The notes under the pieces: generated by a model
Databases searched by the model: none
What the model was told of the DNA's origin: nothing
Seen by the model: the letters and a program-made list of their open reading frames with translations, nothing else
In this document: piece after piece, positions 39,744 through 48,435 of the stretch
Numbering within the stretch: the stretch's first letter is position 1
Layout of the letters: each line of letters begins with the position of its first letter
Program-made: the position numbers and the translations under genes
DNA from: a virus
Virus record (IMG/VR): IMGVR_UViG_3300026518_000008
Span: 29,164 to 93,163 of that record
DNA: 64,000 nt
Strand: one strand, 5' to 3'

Positions 39744-40181
39744 ATGAGCACCTCCGTTACAGGAGATCTGCTCTTCAAAACAGTTGTTCCACTAGCTAAA
39801 TTCAAGAGCAGATCTAAGAAGACTGGTAAAACTACAGAACAGCTATGTACATTGAACAATTACTCCAGATGGGGTAGATTTGGAAAGGCCGAGATTAAGG
39901 CTCAGTACAAATCACTCATACAGGAATTTTTCATACCAGAACCAGACGATAATGCAGAGCCATTAGGTAGCATCACTTTGGTTTATTCTATACTTAGACA
40001 CAATAAACGCAAGATTGATTCTGATAACATCATTCACAATATCAAATGGATCTCAGACCTATTACAGGACATGGGATGGATATCAGATGATGACCAGGTT
40101 ACACTTGTTATCAGACCATCTATTTACATACAAGGCTTATCTGAGACTCAGTTTCAGCTTATGGCATACATTAGTGACTAG
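39744..40181 (+). CDS. rusA: RusA-type Holliday-junction resolvase, 145 aa
   Basis: R-K-I-D-S-D-N-I-I-H-N-I-K (about 88-100) followed by L-L-Q-D-M-G-W-I-S-D-D-D-Q-V matches the RusA signature (D-x-D-N and the D-D pair that bind metal). Resolves recombination junctions or debranches DNA before packaging. Start after AGAGGATACAAAC. Slightly longer than E. coli RusA (120 aa). Confidence 0.85.
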   Translation: MSTSVTGDLLFKTVVPLAKFKSRSKKTGKTTEQLCTLNNYSRWGRFGKAEIKAQYKSLIQEFFIPEPDDNAEPLGSITLVYSILRHNKRKIDSDNIIHNIKWISDLLQDMGWISDDDQVTLVIRPSIYIQGLSETQFQLMAYISD

Positions 40182-40185
40182 ATTT

Positions 40186-40208
40186 GAACCAGAGCATACC
40201 TCTGGTTC
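40186..40208 (+). terminator. Hairpin from two inverted copies of the dispersed motif
   Basis: GAACCAGAG-CATAC-CTCTGGTTC, a perfect 9-bp stem directly behind rusA. Only a short T run follows, so termination is uncertain. It shows again that inverted copies of the CAGAACCAG element form hairpins. Confidence 0.5.
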
Positions 40209-40406
40209 TTGTGTAGACATATATATAGGACAGGAACTTATCTATTCATAGATAATTATGTAGCTTTTCACATTTCATACAATGGAGTTACATATTGTAG
40301 AACCATTCCATTTGAAGATGATATTACTAAGTTTTCAGCACTCATAGATATATCTAGAGACAAACATATCATAGATAGAGCATCTAGATCTAAACACATT
40401 TTATAA
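40209..40406 (+). CDS. Possible protein, about 65 aa, start unclear
   Basis: Open frame with plausible sequence (D-N-Y-V-A-F-H-I-S-Y-N-G-V-T-Y) but only a TTG start at 40209 inside a hairpin; an ATA at 40248 has AGGAAC upstream. It could be a decayed or unusually started gene between rusA and the UvrD-like helicase. Confidence 0.3.
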   Translation: MCRHIYRTGTYLFIDNYVAFHISYNGVTYCRTIPFEDDITKFSALIDISRDKHIIDRASRSKHIL

Positions 40407-40440
40407 TCATATAGAATACACAAATTATAGGGAGCCACAG

Positions 40441-42990
40441 ATGGCACTTACCACAGAACAACAGGACGCGGTAGATTTATTCCAGCATCCAGATACCAAG
40501 ATTTTACTTATTGATTCGGTAGCGGGATCTGGTAAACAGCAACCACTTACATCTCGAATTCTTACTCCATCAGGATGGACTACTATGGGAGATATCTCTA
40601 TAGGAGACATTATATCTAGCCAAGACGGTACTACTACGGAAGTAACACACATTCATCCTCAGGGGTTAAATCGAGTATATGTAGTTCATTTTATGGATGG
40701 CACTAGCGTAGAGTGTGGAGACAATCACATATGGAAGGTTTGGTCTATCCATTCACAGAAGTATTTAGAGCTTACTACTACAGAGCTAATGTCTAGGAAA
40801 CTGAAAGCAGTCAGTAGATCTTATATATACAGCACACCTCTTCCAGAGCCAGTGGAGCATCCAGAGCAGGATTTTCAGATTCATCCATATTTACTTGGGG
40901 CACTTATCGCAGATGGAGGCCTAGCAGCGAAACAGATCACTTTTCACACTAGTACAGAGGATAAATCTTTTGCATTAGAGAAAATTGGTCCATTACTGCC
41001 AGACGGAGTATCATTTGGATTATTTACTCAGACAAGCGAACATGGATATTCATATCGTATCAGACAGCCTATGCGAGATATTATCTCAGAGCTAGAGCTC
41101 AATGTATATTCCAGGGATAGATTCATTCCTGATGAGTACCTATTTTCATCTATTCAGCAGAGGAGAGACCTTCTTGCCGGACTAATGGATGCAGATGGAT
41201 CAGCTTCTTTGGGACGAAACAGAGTCACGTATTCTACATCATCTCTCCGACTAGCACAGGACATCATTAGCTTAGTCCAATCGTTAGGAGGATTAGCTAA
41301 ATTTGGGAAACCGGACTTTAGGAAATCTAATCCAAACTATACTGTATCGATTAAATTCAATTCATATAACCCATTCACATTACCTAGAAAGCGTGATAGA
41401 ATTTCACCTAGAATTCAGAATAGAGCGAAGAAATCTATCGTCAGCATAGAGGAAACTGATCGTTTTGTTGAGCAACAGTGTATCACCGTAGCTAATCCAG
41501 ATGGGTTATATATTACAGATCACTACACAGTTACTCATAACTCCTATACCTTAGAGGATATCGCAGCATTACCAGAGGTTAACTCAGGAATATGTATTGT
41601 TTACAACAAATCAGTTGCTGACGAGAATAAACTTTCTTTTCCATCTTATTTTCAGTCATCGACTATTCATTCACTTGCCTATCAGCACACGGTTAGAGCT
41701 TTTGGACTATCAGTTGGATTCTTCAATGCACGTGATGTTAAAGAGAAAGTCAGGTGGGAATACAAATCTGCTACAGTAGAGGCATTGCGAGGATTTTGTC
41801 TATCTAGACATCTCAAAGTTTCAGATTATTGTAGTGAGCAGCGTATAATTCCAGTAGTAGAGGACATGGTTACGAAATATATCAAACTCATGAAGGATGG
41901 TAAAATCCCAGCTACTCATGATTTTTATATGAAATATTTTCATATGCTTCTTGCGAATAACATTATACAGATTCCAGAGGTAGATGCATTGCTTCTTGAC
42001 GAATGTCAGGATAGCTTTGCTACTACTATCGAGATATTTAAACTTATTCCTGCTAGGAAAAAAGTTGCAGTTGGAGATCAGAGACAGGCATTATATTCCT
42101 TCAATAATTGTATCAATGGTTTCGAGGTGCTTGAGTCAGAACCAGGGGTGAGACTTTCTAATCTTACGAAGACTTTCCGAGTGAACGATGATGATGCACA
42201 GCTAGTACAGGATTTCATGCGACGACATTTGCATCAGCCAGACTACAGCTTCCGTGGGAATCATTATGATGACACAACTATCAAATCTAGAGCATTTCTT
42301 ACGAAGAACAATTCTGCCCTTATTGGGAAAATGATTGATCTTATGGACGAAGGTAGAGGCTTCAACTTATTGAGACCACCGAAGGCTATATTTGAACTTG
42401 TTATTATAATGCTTACTCTGAAACGTGGAGGTTTTATTCCGAATCCTGAGTTTAGACATTTACAGGACGATGTAGATGTGTGGTATGGATCAGAGTCTAT
42501 ACATATTGATTATAGATCTCCTATCGCATATATCGCCAGCATTCATAGCGATGATATACCTATTAAAACTGCAGTTAGACTTATTGCTGAGCATGGAGCG
42601 AAGACTATTTTTAAGGTATTTGACTATGCCAAACGTCAGTATGGTACGAAGAATCATGAGTGGACGCTATCTACCGTATTCACATCTAAGGGATTTACTT
42701 TTGACTATGTAGAGATCTCAGATGACATGAATATGGCTTTTGCTAAGGCTTATACTGAACATCATGAAGGGAAATTGTCAGAGTCTGGATTCAATGATAT
42801 ACTATATCAATACTATGTTATATGCACTAGACATCGTCATGAACTCATAAATGCAGTACATCTAGGAGGAGAGATTCCTTCTACCACAGATTACTATTTA
42901 CCCGACCTCGCATCTGATCAGAACCAGGAGGATGAGGATACTACAGATTCACAGTTTGCCAATGTTTTGGCCAATTTTCATTCAGTATAG
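40441..42990 (+). CDS. UvrD/Dda-like SF1 helicase interrupted by an intein, 849 aa
   Basis: SF1 DNA helicase. Extein motifs: V-A-G-S-G-K|S-Y-T (Walker A, split), T-I-H-S-L-A (Ia), L-L-L-D-E-C-Q-D (II), V-A-V-G-D-Q-R-Q-A-L-Y-S-F (III), F-T-S-K-G-F-T-F and Y-V-I-C-T-R-H-R (VI). After splicing 514 aa remain, similar to small phage UvrD/Dda enzymes. Start after GGGAGCCACAG. Likely replication-fork or recombination helicase, working with the SSB-like protein. Confidence 0.88.
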   Translation: MALTTEQQDAVDLFQHPDTKILLIDSVAGSGKQQPLTSRILTPSGWTTMGDISIGDIISSQDGTTTEVTHIHPQGLNRVYVVHFMDGTSVECGDNHIWKVWSIHSQKYLELTTTELMSRKLKAVSRSYIYSTPLPEPVEHPEQDFQIHPYLLGALIADGGLAAKQITFHTSTEDKSFALEKIGPLLPDGVSFGLFTQTSEHGYSYRIRQPMRDIISELELNVYSRDRFIPDEYLFSSIQQRRDLLAGLMDADGSASLGRNRVTYSTSSLRLAQDIISLVQSLGGLAKFGKPDFRKSNPNYTVSIKFNSYNPFTLPRKRDRISPRIQNRAKKSIVSIEETDRFVEQQCITVANPDGLYITDHYTVTHNSYTLEDIAALPEVNSGICIVYNKSVADENKLSFPSYFQSSTIHSLAYQHTVRAFGLSVGFFNARDVKEKVRWEYKSATVEALRGFCLSRHLKVSDYCSEQRIIPVVEDMVTKYIKLMKDGKIPATHDFYMKYFHMLLANNIIQIPEVDALLLDECQDSFATTIEIFKLIPARKKVAVGDQRQALYSFNNCINGFEVLESEPGVRLSNLTKTFRVNDDDAQLVQDFMRRHLHQPDYSFRGNHYDDTTIKSRAFLTKNNSALIGKMIDLMDEGRGFNLLRPPKAIFELVIIMLTLKRGGFIPNPEFRHLQDDVDVWYGSESIHIDYRSPIAYIASIHSDDIPIKTAVRLIAEHGAKTIFKVFDYAKRQYGTKNHEWTLSTVFTSKGFTFDYVEISDDMNMAFAKAYTEHHEGKLSESGFNDILYQYYVICTRHRHELINAVHLGGEIPSTTDYYLPDLASDQNQEDEDTTDSQFANVLANFHSV
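40537..41541 (+). mobile_element. Class 3-type intein, 335 aa, in the UvrD-like helicase Walker A motif
   Basis: Inserted at the same G-K|S position as the other intein. Residue 1 is Gln. WCT triplet: Trp66 (N-H-I-W), Cys315 (Q-C-I-T-V), Thr333 (T-H-N). Ends His-Asn with Ser +1. Two LAGLIDADG motifs (L-G-A-L-I-A-D-G-G and L-A-G-L-M-D-A-D-G-S). It is related to, but clearly diverged from, the intein at 32471. Confidence 0.85.
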
Positions 42991-43000
42991 GAAATATATT

Positions 43001-43321
43001 ATGACAGATAGATTATTGACATTAGACGAATGGGTTGATGAGTTTCAACCTATTCAGGGGACAGAGGGAGAGTTGTTCTTCTCTACATATGGAGAGTTTA
43101 TAGAAGAACTCAAATCTAGAGCAGATGAAATTGCTGCTCAGCATGGGACTAGAGAACATCAACACATATGGACTAGAGTAGACGGAGATTCAGGAAGACT
43201 TATTCTTTTGAATGGATGGCATACAGTGAATAGACTTGACTATTGTCTATCAGAACTTCCTTGGGGAGATGGTACAGATACTGACAGAGATGTTTATATC
43301 GAGGTAACTTATGAGGAATAG
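43001..43321 (+). CDS. Conserved phage hypothetical protein, 106 aa
   Basis: Start at 43001 after AGGAAATATATT. L-D-E-W-V-D-E-F-Q-P at the start, then H-I-W-T-R-V-D-G-D and G-W-H-T-V-N-R-L-D-Y ... P-W mark a small phage/plasmid family of unknown function that I recognise by pattern. Lies between helicase and nucleotide metabolism genes. Confidence 0.65.
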   Translation: MTDRLLTLDEWVDEFQPIQGTEGELFFSTYGEFIEELKSRADEIAAQHGTREHQHIWTRVDGDSGRLILLNGWHTVNRLDYCLSELPWGDGTDTDRDVYIEVTYEE

Positions 43322-43324
43322 TTT

Positions 43325-43471
43325 ATGATATGTGAGAATTGTGGAAAATACAATATTTACGCACAGGAATATTGTACTAATTGTGGTTTTGACTTACATT
43401 TTGGCATCCTGTCCACACCAGGTATTAGTCCATCTATTTTTTTACGAAAGGATTATTTATGGCAAACATAA
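43325..43471 (+). CDS. Small zinc-ribbon protein, 48 aa
   Basis: ATG at 43325 after GAGGAATAGTTT. C-E-N-C near residue 3 and C-T-N-C near 17 form a zinc-ribbon pair, then an unstructured tail. It overlaps the start of the HU gene by 13 bases, so translation may be coupled. Confidence 0.55.
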   Translation: MICENCGKYNIYAQEYCTNCGFDLHFGILSTPGISPSIFLRKDYLWQT

Positions 43472-43725
43472 ACAAATCGGCTTTAGCCAAATTATCAGGC
43501 GTATCAGTTTCTGACATTGAGTCAGTATTTTCACATATTGTTGCTTCAGTTTCTAATGGTGACGAGGTATCTATTCCAAAATTTGGTAAATTTATCTCTG
43601 CATTGCAGAAAGGTAGGACTGGTACAGTTCCAGGAACCACAAAGACTTATACTACATCAGACTCTAGAGTACCGAAGTTTAGACCTTCTAGCTCATTTAA
43701 AGAGTATATTGCATATGGTGCTTAA
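43459..43725 (+). CDS. HU/IHF-family DNA-binding protein, 88 aa
   Basis: Normal-length HU fold: N-K-S-A-L-A-K-L-S-G-V-S helix pair, D-E-V-S-I-P-K-F-G-K-F strand (about 37-47), a beta arm with P-G-T (HU arm tip usually N-P) and the end V-P-K-F-R-P-S-S-S-F-K matching V-P-x-F-x-x-G-x-x-L-K. Bends and compacts DNA. Start after CGAAAGGATTATTT. Confidence 0.9.
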   Translation: MANINKSALAKLSGVSVSDIESVFSHIVASVSNGDEVSIPKFGKFISALQKGRTGTVPGTTKTYTTSDSRVPKFRPSSSFKEYIAYGA

Positions 43726-43782
43726 TTATATATACAGGTTGGATGAGATATACTTCTCGTCCGCTTTCACAAAGGAACATAT

Positions 43783-46020
43783 ATGAATGTTACGAAACAT
43801 GATGGTTCATCAGAGCCATTAGATATTAACAAACTTACAAATAGTCTTGAATGGGCAGGAGATGGCTTACAGGTATCTATGTCTGATGTAGAGATGTCTA
43901 TGAATTTACATTTCTATGATGGAATTACTACCTCTGATATCCTAGATACTACTATCAAGACGTGTAGAGACTTATCTAGTCTAAAATCACCAGATTACGA
44001 CACTATGGGTGCTAGACTTGTTATGCAGAAACTGTATAAGGCTGCGTATCAGTCTACTACTCCAGTATCACTTATGGATTATCTAGACCAGATGATATCA
44101 GATGGATTTTATTCAGATGCAGTAACTGATTCATTTACAGAACTAGAGATTGATGTACTTAGTAGATACCTTGACAATGGTAGAGATTTTACATTTACTT
44201 TATCTGGTATAGAGAAATTTATTGACTCATATTTTATTAGAGGATGCAACGAGACACCACAGATGTTGTTTATGGCAGTTGCTATGGACACATTCAGAGA
44301 CTATCATACAGATAGACTTGACTATATCAAATTGCTTTATGACAAGTTATCTCGATTTGAGATTTCACTTCCATCACCTGAGATGACAGCATTGCGTACA
44401 GATTCCACTGATTACGCTTCATGTATCATTATTCGTTTTGGAGATATGATTCGTTCATGGACTGAGGGAAAATCAGCACTTATAAAACATACAGTTGCTT
44501 CAGCTGGAATTGGAGTAGATATTGCAGATGTGGCATCTGCAGGCGACCTTGTTAAGGATGGGAAGATTGTTCACTCTGGCAAGGTAAAACTTATGAGATC
44601 TTTAGACGCTGATATTCAGACTAGTTCTCAGATGAATCGAAGAGGACAAGCAGTCACATATGTTAACCTATTTGATCCAGAGATTCGTCATGTCTTATCT
44701 CTGAAATCACCTCGTACAGCTATTGAACAAAGAATTCAGGATCTGAAGCATGGTATCAAGATCTCAGGCTATCTCTATCATCGTATGGCACATGATATGC
44801 CTATATATTTATTCAGCTCTAGACAGTTTCCAGATGTACACAATTCATTTGGAACTAAGGATTCTCAGGAGTTTCAGATTGCATATGAGGCAGCTATTGA
44901 TACTGCACTTGCAGATAATCCTCTACACCCTTACATCTCTGGTTCTGAATTGATGGAACTATTTGCCTCAGAGAGATTTGAGAATGGTATATACTATATT
45001 ATGAATGTCGACCACTCGAATACGAATTCATCTTGGAAGAAAATTGTCCGTCAGGCAAATATCTGTGTTGAGTTCCTGTCGCCTATAGAGCCTATTGACG
45101 AGCAGTTTCCAGACAGACCAGACATTGGTGTTTGTGTATTATCTAACATCAATCAGGCTACTATATCTATTGAACAATTACCAGAGGCTTGTGATCTACT
45201 TGTTCGCATGCAGTCACATATTATGCTTCGTCAGGAGCATCCTACTTCTCAGGCTAACGCTTATGTTAAGACATATAGAGATATTGGTATTGGATTTGGT
45301 AGTCATGCCCATTGGCTTGCTAAGAATGGATGGAAATATGGTGAGCAAGATGCACTAGAGGCTCACTATCATTGGATGGAGGCATTTCAGTATCACCTTA
45401 TGCTTTCTAGTACATATCTTGCTGAGGAGCTTGGTAGAGCACCAGGATTTGCAGATACTACATATTCTGATTTAGTGATGCCACATGATCGTTGCAGTCA
45501 GTCAGCTATGGCAGAGCTATTTCCAGATGGAATTGAGTTGAGACAGGATTGGGATTACCTCAGAACCAGGATAGGGAGATTTGGCATGTTCAATTGTGGA
45601 TTCTCTATGGTCCCACCGGGTGAGACTAGTTCGATCATTGGAAACATGACATCAGGACTTGAGCCTATCAGAGACTTGATGACTATTAAATCTGGAAAAT
45701 CTATATCTATTAAACAGATTGCTCCAGGATATCCAGAGTTTTCCCAGTCATATGATACAGCTTTTGATAGAGAAATCACACAGGATTACTTACGACATGT
45801 AGCAGTAACACAGATGTGGATTGATAAATCTATTTCTGCAAATACATACTACAATCCAGAGCTATATCCAAATGGAAAAGTTCCAATAAAAACACTGATA
45901 AGAGATATATACTTTGGATATAAACTAGGTATGAAGACATTTTATTACAACAACGTAAAATCTCCAGATGAATTTACTATAGAACAGCATGCATGTGCAG
46001 GCGGAGGATGTGAGTTATGA
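43783..46020 (+). CDS. nrdA: Ribonucleotide reductase class I, alpha subunit
   Basis: Reduces ribonucleotides to deoxyribonucleotides. Active-site set: D-Y-A-S-C (redox Cys near residue 208), N-I-C-V-E-F (thiyl-radical Cys with Asn and Glu, near 427), C-V-L-S-N-I (second redox Cys) and the C-terminal C-A-G-G-G-C-E-L pair. 745 aa is normal. The N-terminal region is ATP-cone-like but short. Stop overlaps nrdB (ATGA). Start after AAAGGAACATAT. Confidence 0.95.
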   Translation: MNVTKHDGSSEPLDINKLTNSLEWAGDGLQVSMSDVEMSMNLHFYDGITTSDILDTTIKTCRDLSSLKSPDYDTMGARLVMQKLYKAAYQSTTPVSLMDYLDQMISDGFYSDAVTDSFTELEIDVLSRYLDNGRDFTFTLSGIEKFIDSYFIRGCNETPQMLFMAVAMDTFRDYHTDRLDYIKLLYDKLSRFEISLPSPEMTALRTDSTDYASCIIIRFGDMIRSWTEGKSALIKHTVASAGIGVDIADVASAGDLVKDGKIVHSGKVKLMRSLDADIQTSSQMNRRGQAVTYVNLFDPEIRHVLSLKSPRTAIEQRIQDLKHGIKISGYLYHRMAHDMPIYLFSSRQFPDVHNSFGTKDSQEFQIAYEAAIDTALADNPLHPYISGSELMELFASERFENGIYYIMNVDHSNTNSSWKKIVRQANICVEFLSPIEPIDEQFPDRPDIGVCVLSNINQATISIEQLPEACDLLVRMQSHIMLRQEHPTSQANAYVKTYRDIGIGFGSHAHWLAKNGWKYGEQDALEAHYHWMEAFQYHLMLSSTYLAEELGRAPGFADTTYSDLVMPHDRCSQSAMAELFPDGIELRQDWDYLRTRIGRFGMFNCGFSMVPPGETSSIIGNMTSGLEPIRDLMTIKSGKSISIKQIAPGYPEFSQSYDTAFDREITQDYLRHVAVTQMWIDKSISANTYYNPELYPNGKVPIKTLIRDIYFGYKLGMKTFYYNNVKSPDEFTIEQHACAGGGCEL

Positions 46021-47135
46021 TTTTTACAGATAAACCTATTGATTTTACCAAAGAACCATTATTTTTTGGCTCTGGACGAAATATTGCCAGAGTAGATCTT
46101 GATGTATTTCCAGAGATTAGATCACTCTACGAGAAACTCAGAGCCCAGCTTTGGTTTCCTACAGATTTCTCACTGAAACAAGATGCGATTGATTATGTTA
46201 CGATGTCCAAGGACAAGCAGTTGCTTTTTCTGAAGAATTTGAAATTTCAGACGCTTCTTGATTCACTTGCTACTCGTACTGTACTTGAGATATTCATGCC
46301 TATGACTACAAATCCTCAGCTTGAGGAGTGGTGGGTTCTGCATGGCTTCACTGAGTCTATTCACAGCAACAGCTATGCTGAGATCATCAAGGCTCTTCCA
46401 GTAGACGCTAGAGCGATCTTTGATGATATCATGATTAATCCAGCTATACTCAGCAGAGCAGAGAAGATTGTTGCTATATTCAATCATACAGTTACATTAA
46501 ATGCAGTTTATGCTACTGATAAAGCTTCTGATGGACTACATCTATTGAAATACAACACCGATGAGCACAAAAGATCTTTTCTTCTTTCTATATACGCGTT
46601 GAATATACTTGAGGGAGGGCTATTCCAGTCATCTTTCATTACATCATTTGCATTTGCAGAGAATGGACTCATGGAGGGTACATCAAAGATTATTGCTAAG
46701 ATTTCGAATGACGAAGGAGTTCATTGTGAACTTTCTTTCTATAGTCTCCAGCAATTATCTACTGATACTGCATGGTCACATATATTTCATGATGTTAGAG
46801 ATGATGCTATACAGATGTATAGAGATGTTTATTCAGCAGACCTTGAATGGGTAGATTATCTATTTCCAGACGGATCACAGATGTTAGGATTGAATGCTAA
46901 AATTTTGAAACAGTATATTGCGTTCAATATGAATAACTTAGTTAGTGTAGTTGGATTTGAGCCATTCCTTGAACAGATATTCAATCCTGTTACATGGTCT
47001 TCAAAATATACTGACATCTCGAAACAACAGATTGCACAGAATGAGTCAGACGGGAACTCATATCTTCTAGGAGTTATCGACAAAGACATGTCTAGAGACG
47101 ATTGGTCGGATATTACAGACATAATGGGATATTGA
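46017..47135 (+). CDS. nrdB: Ribonucleotide reductase class I, beta subunit
   Basis: Carries the di-iron tyrosyl radical used by NrdA. Ligands: D-S-L (about residue 81), E near the W-W pair, E-S-I-H with the following S-Y (radical Tyr, about 119), and E-N-G-L-M-E ... D-E-G-V-H (second ligand set, about 212-236). 372 aa is the family length. Translationally coupled to nrdA. Confidence 0.95.
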   Translation: MIFTDKPIDFTKEPLFFGSGRNIARVDLDVFPEIRSLYEKLRAQLWFPTDFSLKQDAIDYVTMSKDKQLLFLKNLKFQTLLDSLATRTVLEIFMPMTTNPQLEEWWVLHGFTESIHSNSYAEIIKALPVDARAIFDDIMINPAILSRAEKIVAIFNHTVTLNAVYATDKASDGLHLLKYNTDEHKRSFLLSIYALNILEGGLFQSSFITSFAFAENGLMEGTSKIIAKISNDEGVHCELSFYSLQQLSTDTAWSHIFHDVRDDAIQMYRDVYSADLEWVDYLFPDGSQMLGLNAKILKQYIAFNMNNLVSVVGFEPFLEQIFNPVTWSSKYTDISKQQIAQNESDGNSYLLGVIDKDMSRDDWSDITDIMGY

Positions 47136-47136
47136 T

Positions 47137-47286
47137 ATGACTGATACAGAGATTAGCATATTTTTATTCATTACGACTGCACTTTTTTTAATTATATTAG
47201 TTGTAGGATTTATCCTATATTTAGAACATAGACTCAGCACACATTGGAATGAGTCTACACATACACACACTAGGAATTTATTATGA
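47137..47286 (+). CDS. Membrane peptide, 49 aa
   Basis: ATG at 47137, two bases behind nrdB. One helix (I-F-L-F-I-T-T-A-L-F-L-I-I-L-V-V-G-F-I-L-Y), then a His/Thr-rich tail. Overlaps the next gene by four bases. Confidence 0.55.
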   Translation: MTDTEISIFLFITTALFLIILVVGFILYLEHRLSTHWNESTHTHTRNLL

Positions 47287-47714
47287 AAAAACATGATAGA
47301 CAAAAAATTGAGGCAATAAATGCATTGTTTAGCTTACTTTCTGACGCAGATACAGATGCAGATACAGATAAACTATCATCTAGATCAGATGAATCAGAGA
47401 TGACTTCTGAGGATTACATTAGATCTAAAAATGGAGAACATCAAGATTCTGATGATTGTCATGATGCATACGAATCTGGTTTTGCAGATGGAGTTGATTG
47501 TGTTGTTAATGATATGACTCGATACAATACAACACATACACTTCGAGATAAAATTCTTTATGAGATTTGGAAAAATGTTGGCAACGTACATCCATCTGAG
47601 ACAAAATTACTTGCAGAGTCATTATTGATTCTTTCTCAGTCAGATGCAATCAACGACTATTCACCATCCGTCCCCACTGGTTCTGATTGTGATGATACAG
47701 ATGAACAATCATGA
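47283..47714 (+). CDS. Hypothetical acidic protein, 143 aa
   Basis: ATGA overlaps on both ends. Asp-rich (A-D-T-D-A-D-T-D), with central C-H-D-A-Y-E-S-G-F-A-D-G-V, a helix. Unrecognised. The CTGGTTCTG copy near its end codes T-G-S-D. Confidence 0.6.
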   Translation: MKKHDRQKIEAINALFSLLSDADTDADTDKLSSRSDESEMTSEDYIRSKNGEHQDSDDCHDAYESGFADGVDCVVNDMTRYNTTHTLRDKILYEIWKNVGNVHPSETKLLAESLLILSQSDAINDYSPSVPTGSDCDDTDEQS

Positions 47715-48190
47715 CATCTCCGTATTCAGTATTTCAGTCTATTTATGACTGGAATCAGCAGGCTAGACTTCTCAATAATGCATACTCAGATACACTTGAA
47801 TCTGGATTTCAGATTGAGGAGGCACTTGAAGGATTCAGCGATTTATCGGAGTTAACTGCTTGTTTTAGTCACATATCAGATGCACATCCAGACAGTGGTC
47901 CTAGAGAACTTTCTCAGATCATTATGAAACTACTTCAGAACCAGGGAGATGAGATATCTGATGTAGACAGGTTTGACAAACATGTTGATGGAATAATATA
48001 CCACTTTGGATCTCTATTTAAACTTAGACTTACAACAACTTCAATTCTTGAGGGGATTGCAGTTGTTATTGATGCTAATCAACAGAAACTTAAGTCGAAA
48101 AGATCAGCTTCAGATGGCAAACTATTGAAATCAGCAGATTTTGTTGGACCAGAGCCTGAGCTTCAGGCCATCTTAGATTGTAGGGAATAG
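47711..48190 (+). CDS. Hypothetical protein, 159 aa
   Basis: Helical, acidic N-terminal part, basic patch K-L-K-S-K-R-S near 133. Unrecognised. Part of the nrdAB operon tail. Confidence 0.6.
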   Translation: MTSPYSVFQSIYDWNQQARLLNNAYSDTLESGFQIEEALEGFSDLSELTACFSHISDAHPDSGPRELSQIIMKLLQNQGDEISDVDRFDKHVDGIIYHFGSLFKLRLTTTSILEGIAVVIDANQQKLKSKRSASDGKLLKSADFVGPEPELQAILDCRE

Positions 48191-48192
48191 AT

Positions 48193-48435
48193 ATGGAGCA
48201 TTTTATTATTGGATTTGCAGTATTCTTCAATGGTGCAGTCATTCTTATGAAACTAAATCTTGCTAGATATTTTGACGCAGCATTTGACACAGCATTCTTA
48301 GTTGCGTTGAGCTATGTATTTGGGGGCAGTTTTGATGGTCTTGTTGCATCTACAGTTGCATCTGCATTAATGTCTATATTTCTATTCTTTTATCGTCCAA
48401 AATTTTTGGACGAAATTAGGAGGGAGCTTAGTTAG
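48193..48435 (+). CDS. Membrane protein with two or three helices, 80 aa
   Basis: I-I-G-F-A-V-F-F-N-G-A-V-I-L-M and A-F-L-V-A-L-S-Y-V-F-G-G-S and V-A-S-A-L-M-S-I-F-L-F-F are hydrophobic; the end P-K-F-L-D-E-I-R-R is cytoplasmic-like. Similar small membrane proteins occur in other phages and are sometimes called holin-like, without evidence here. Confidence 0.65.
   Translation: MEHFIIGFAVFFNGAVILMKLNLARYFDAAFDTAFLVALSYVFGGSFDGLVASTVASALMSIFLFFYRPKFLDEIRRELS

Noticed and set aside
45560-45572. The dispersed motif as a protein-level repeat (S-E-P-G)
   Set aside because: The same DNA word is read in three frames and on both strands, so protein conservation cannot be the cause.
48193-48435. Holin
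   Set aside because: Two or three membrane helices fit, but there is no endolysin or spanin near it; left as a membrane protein.
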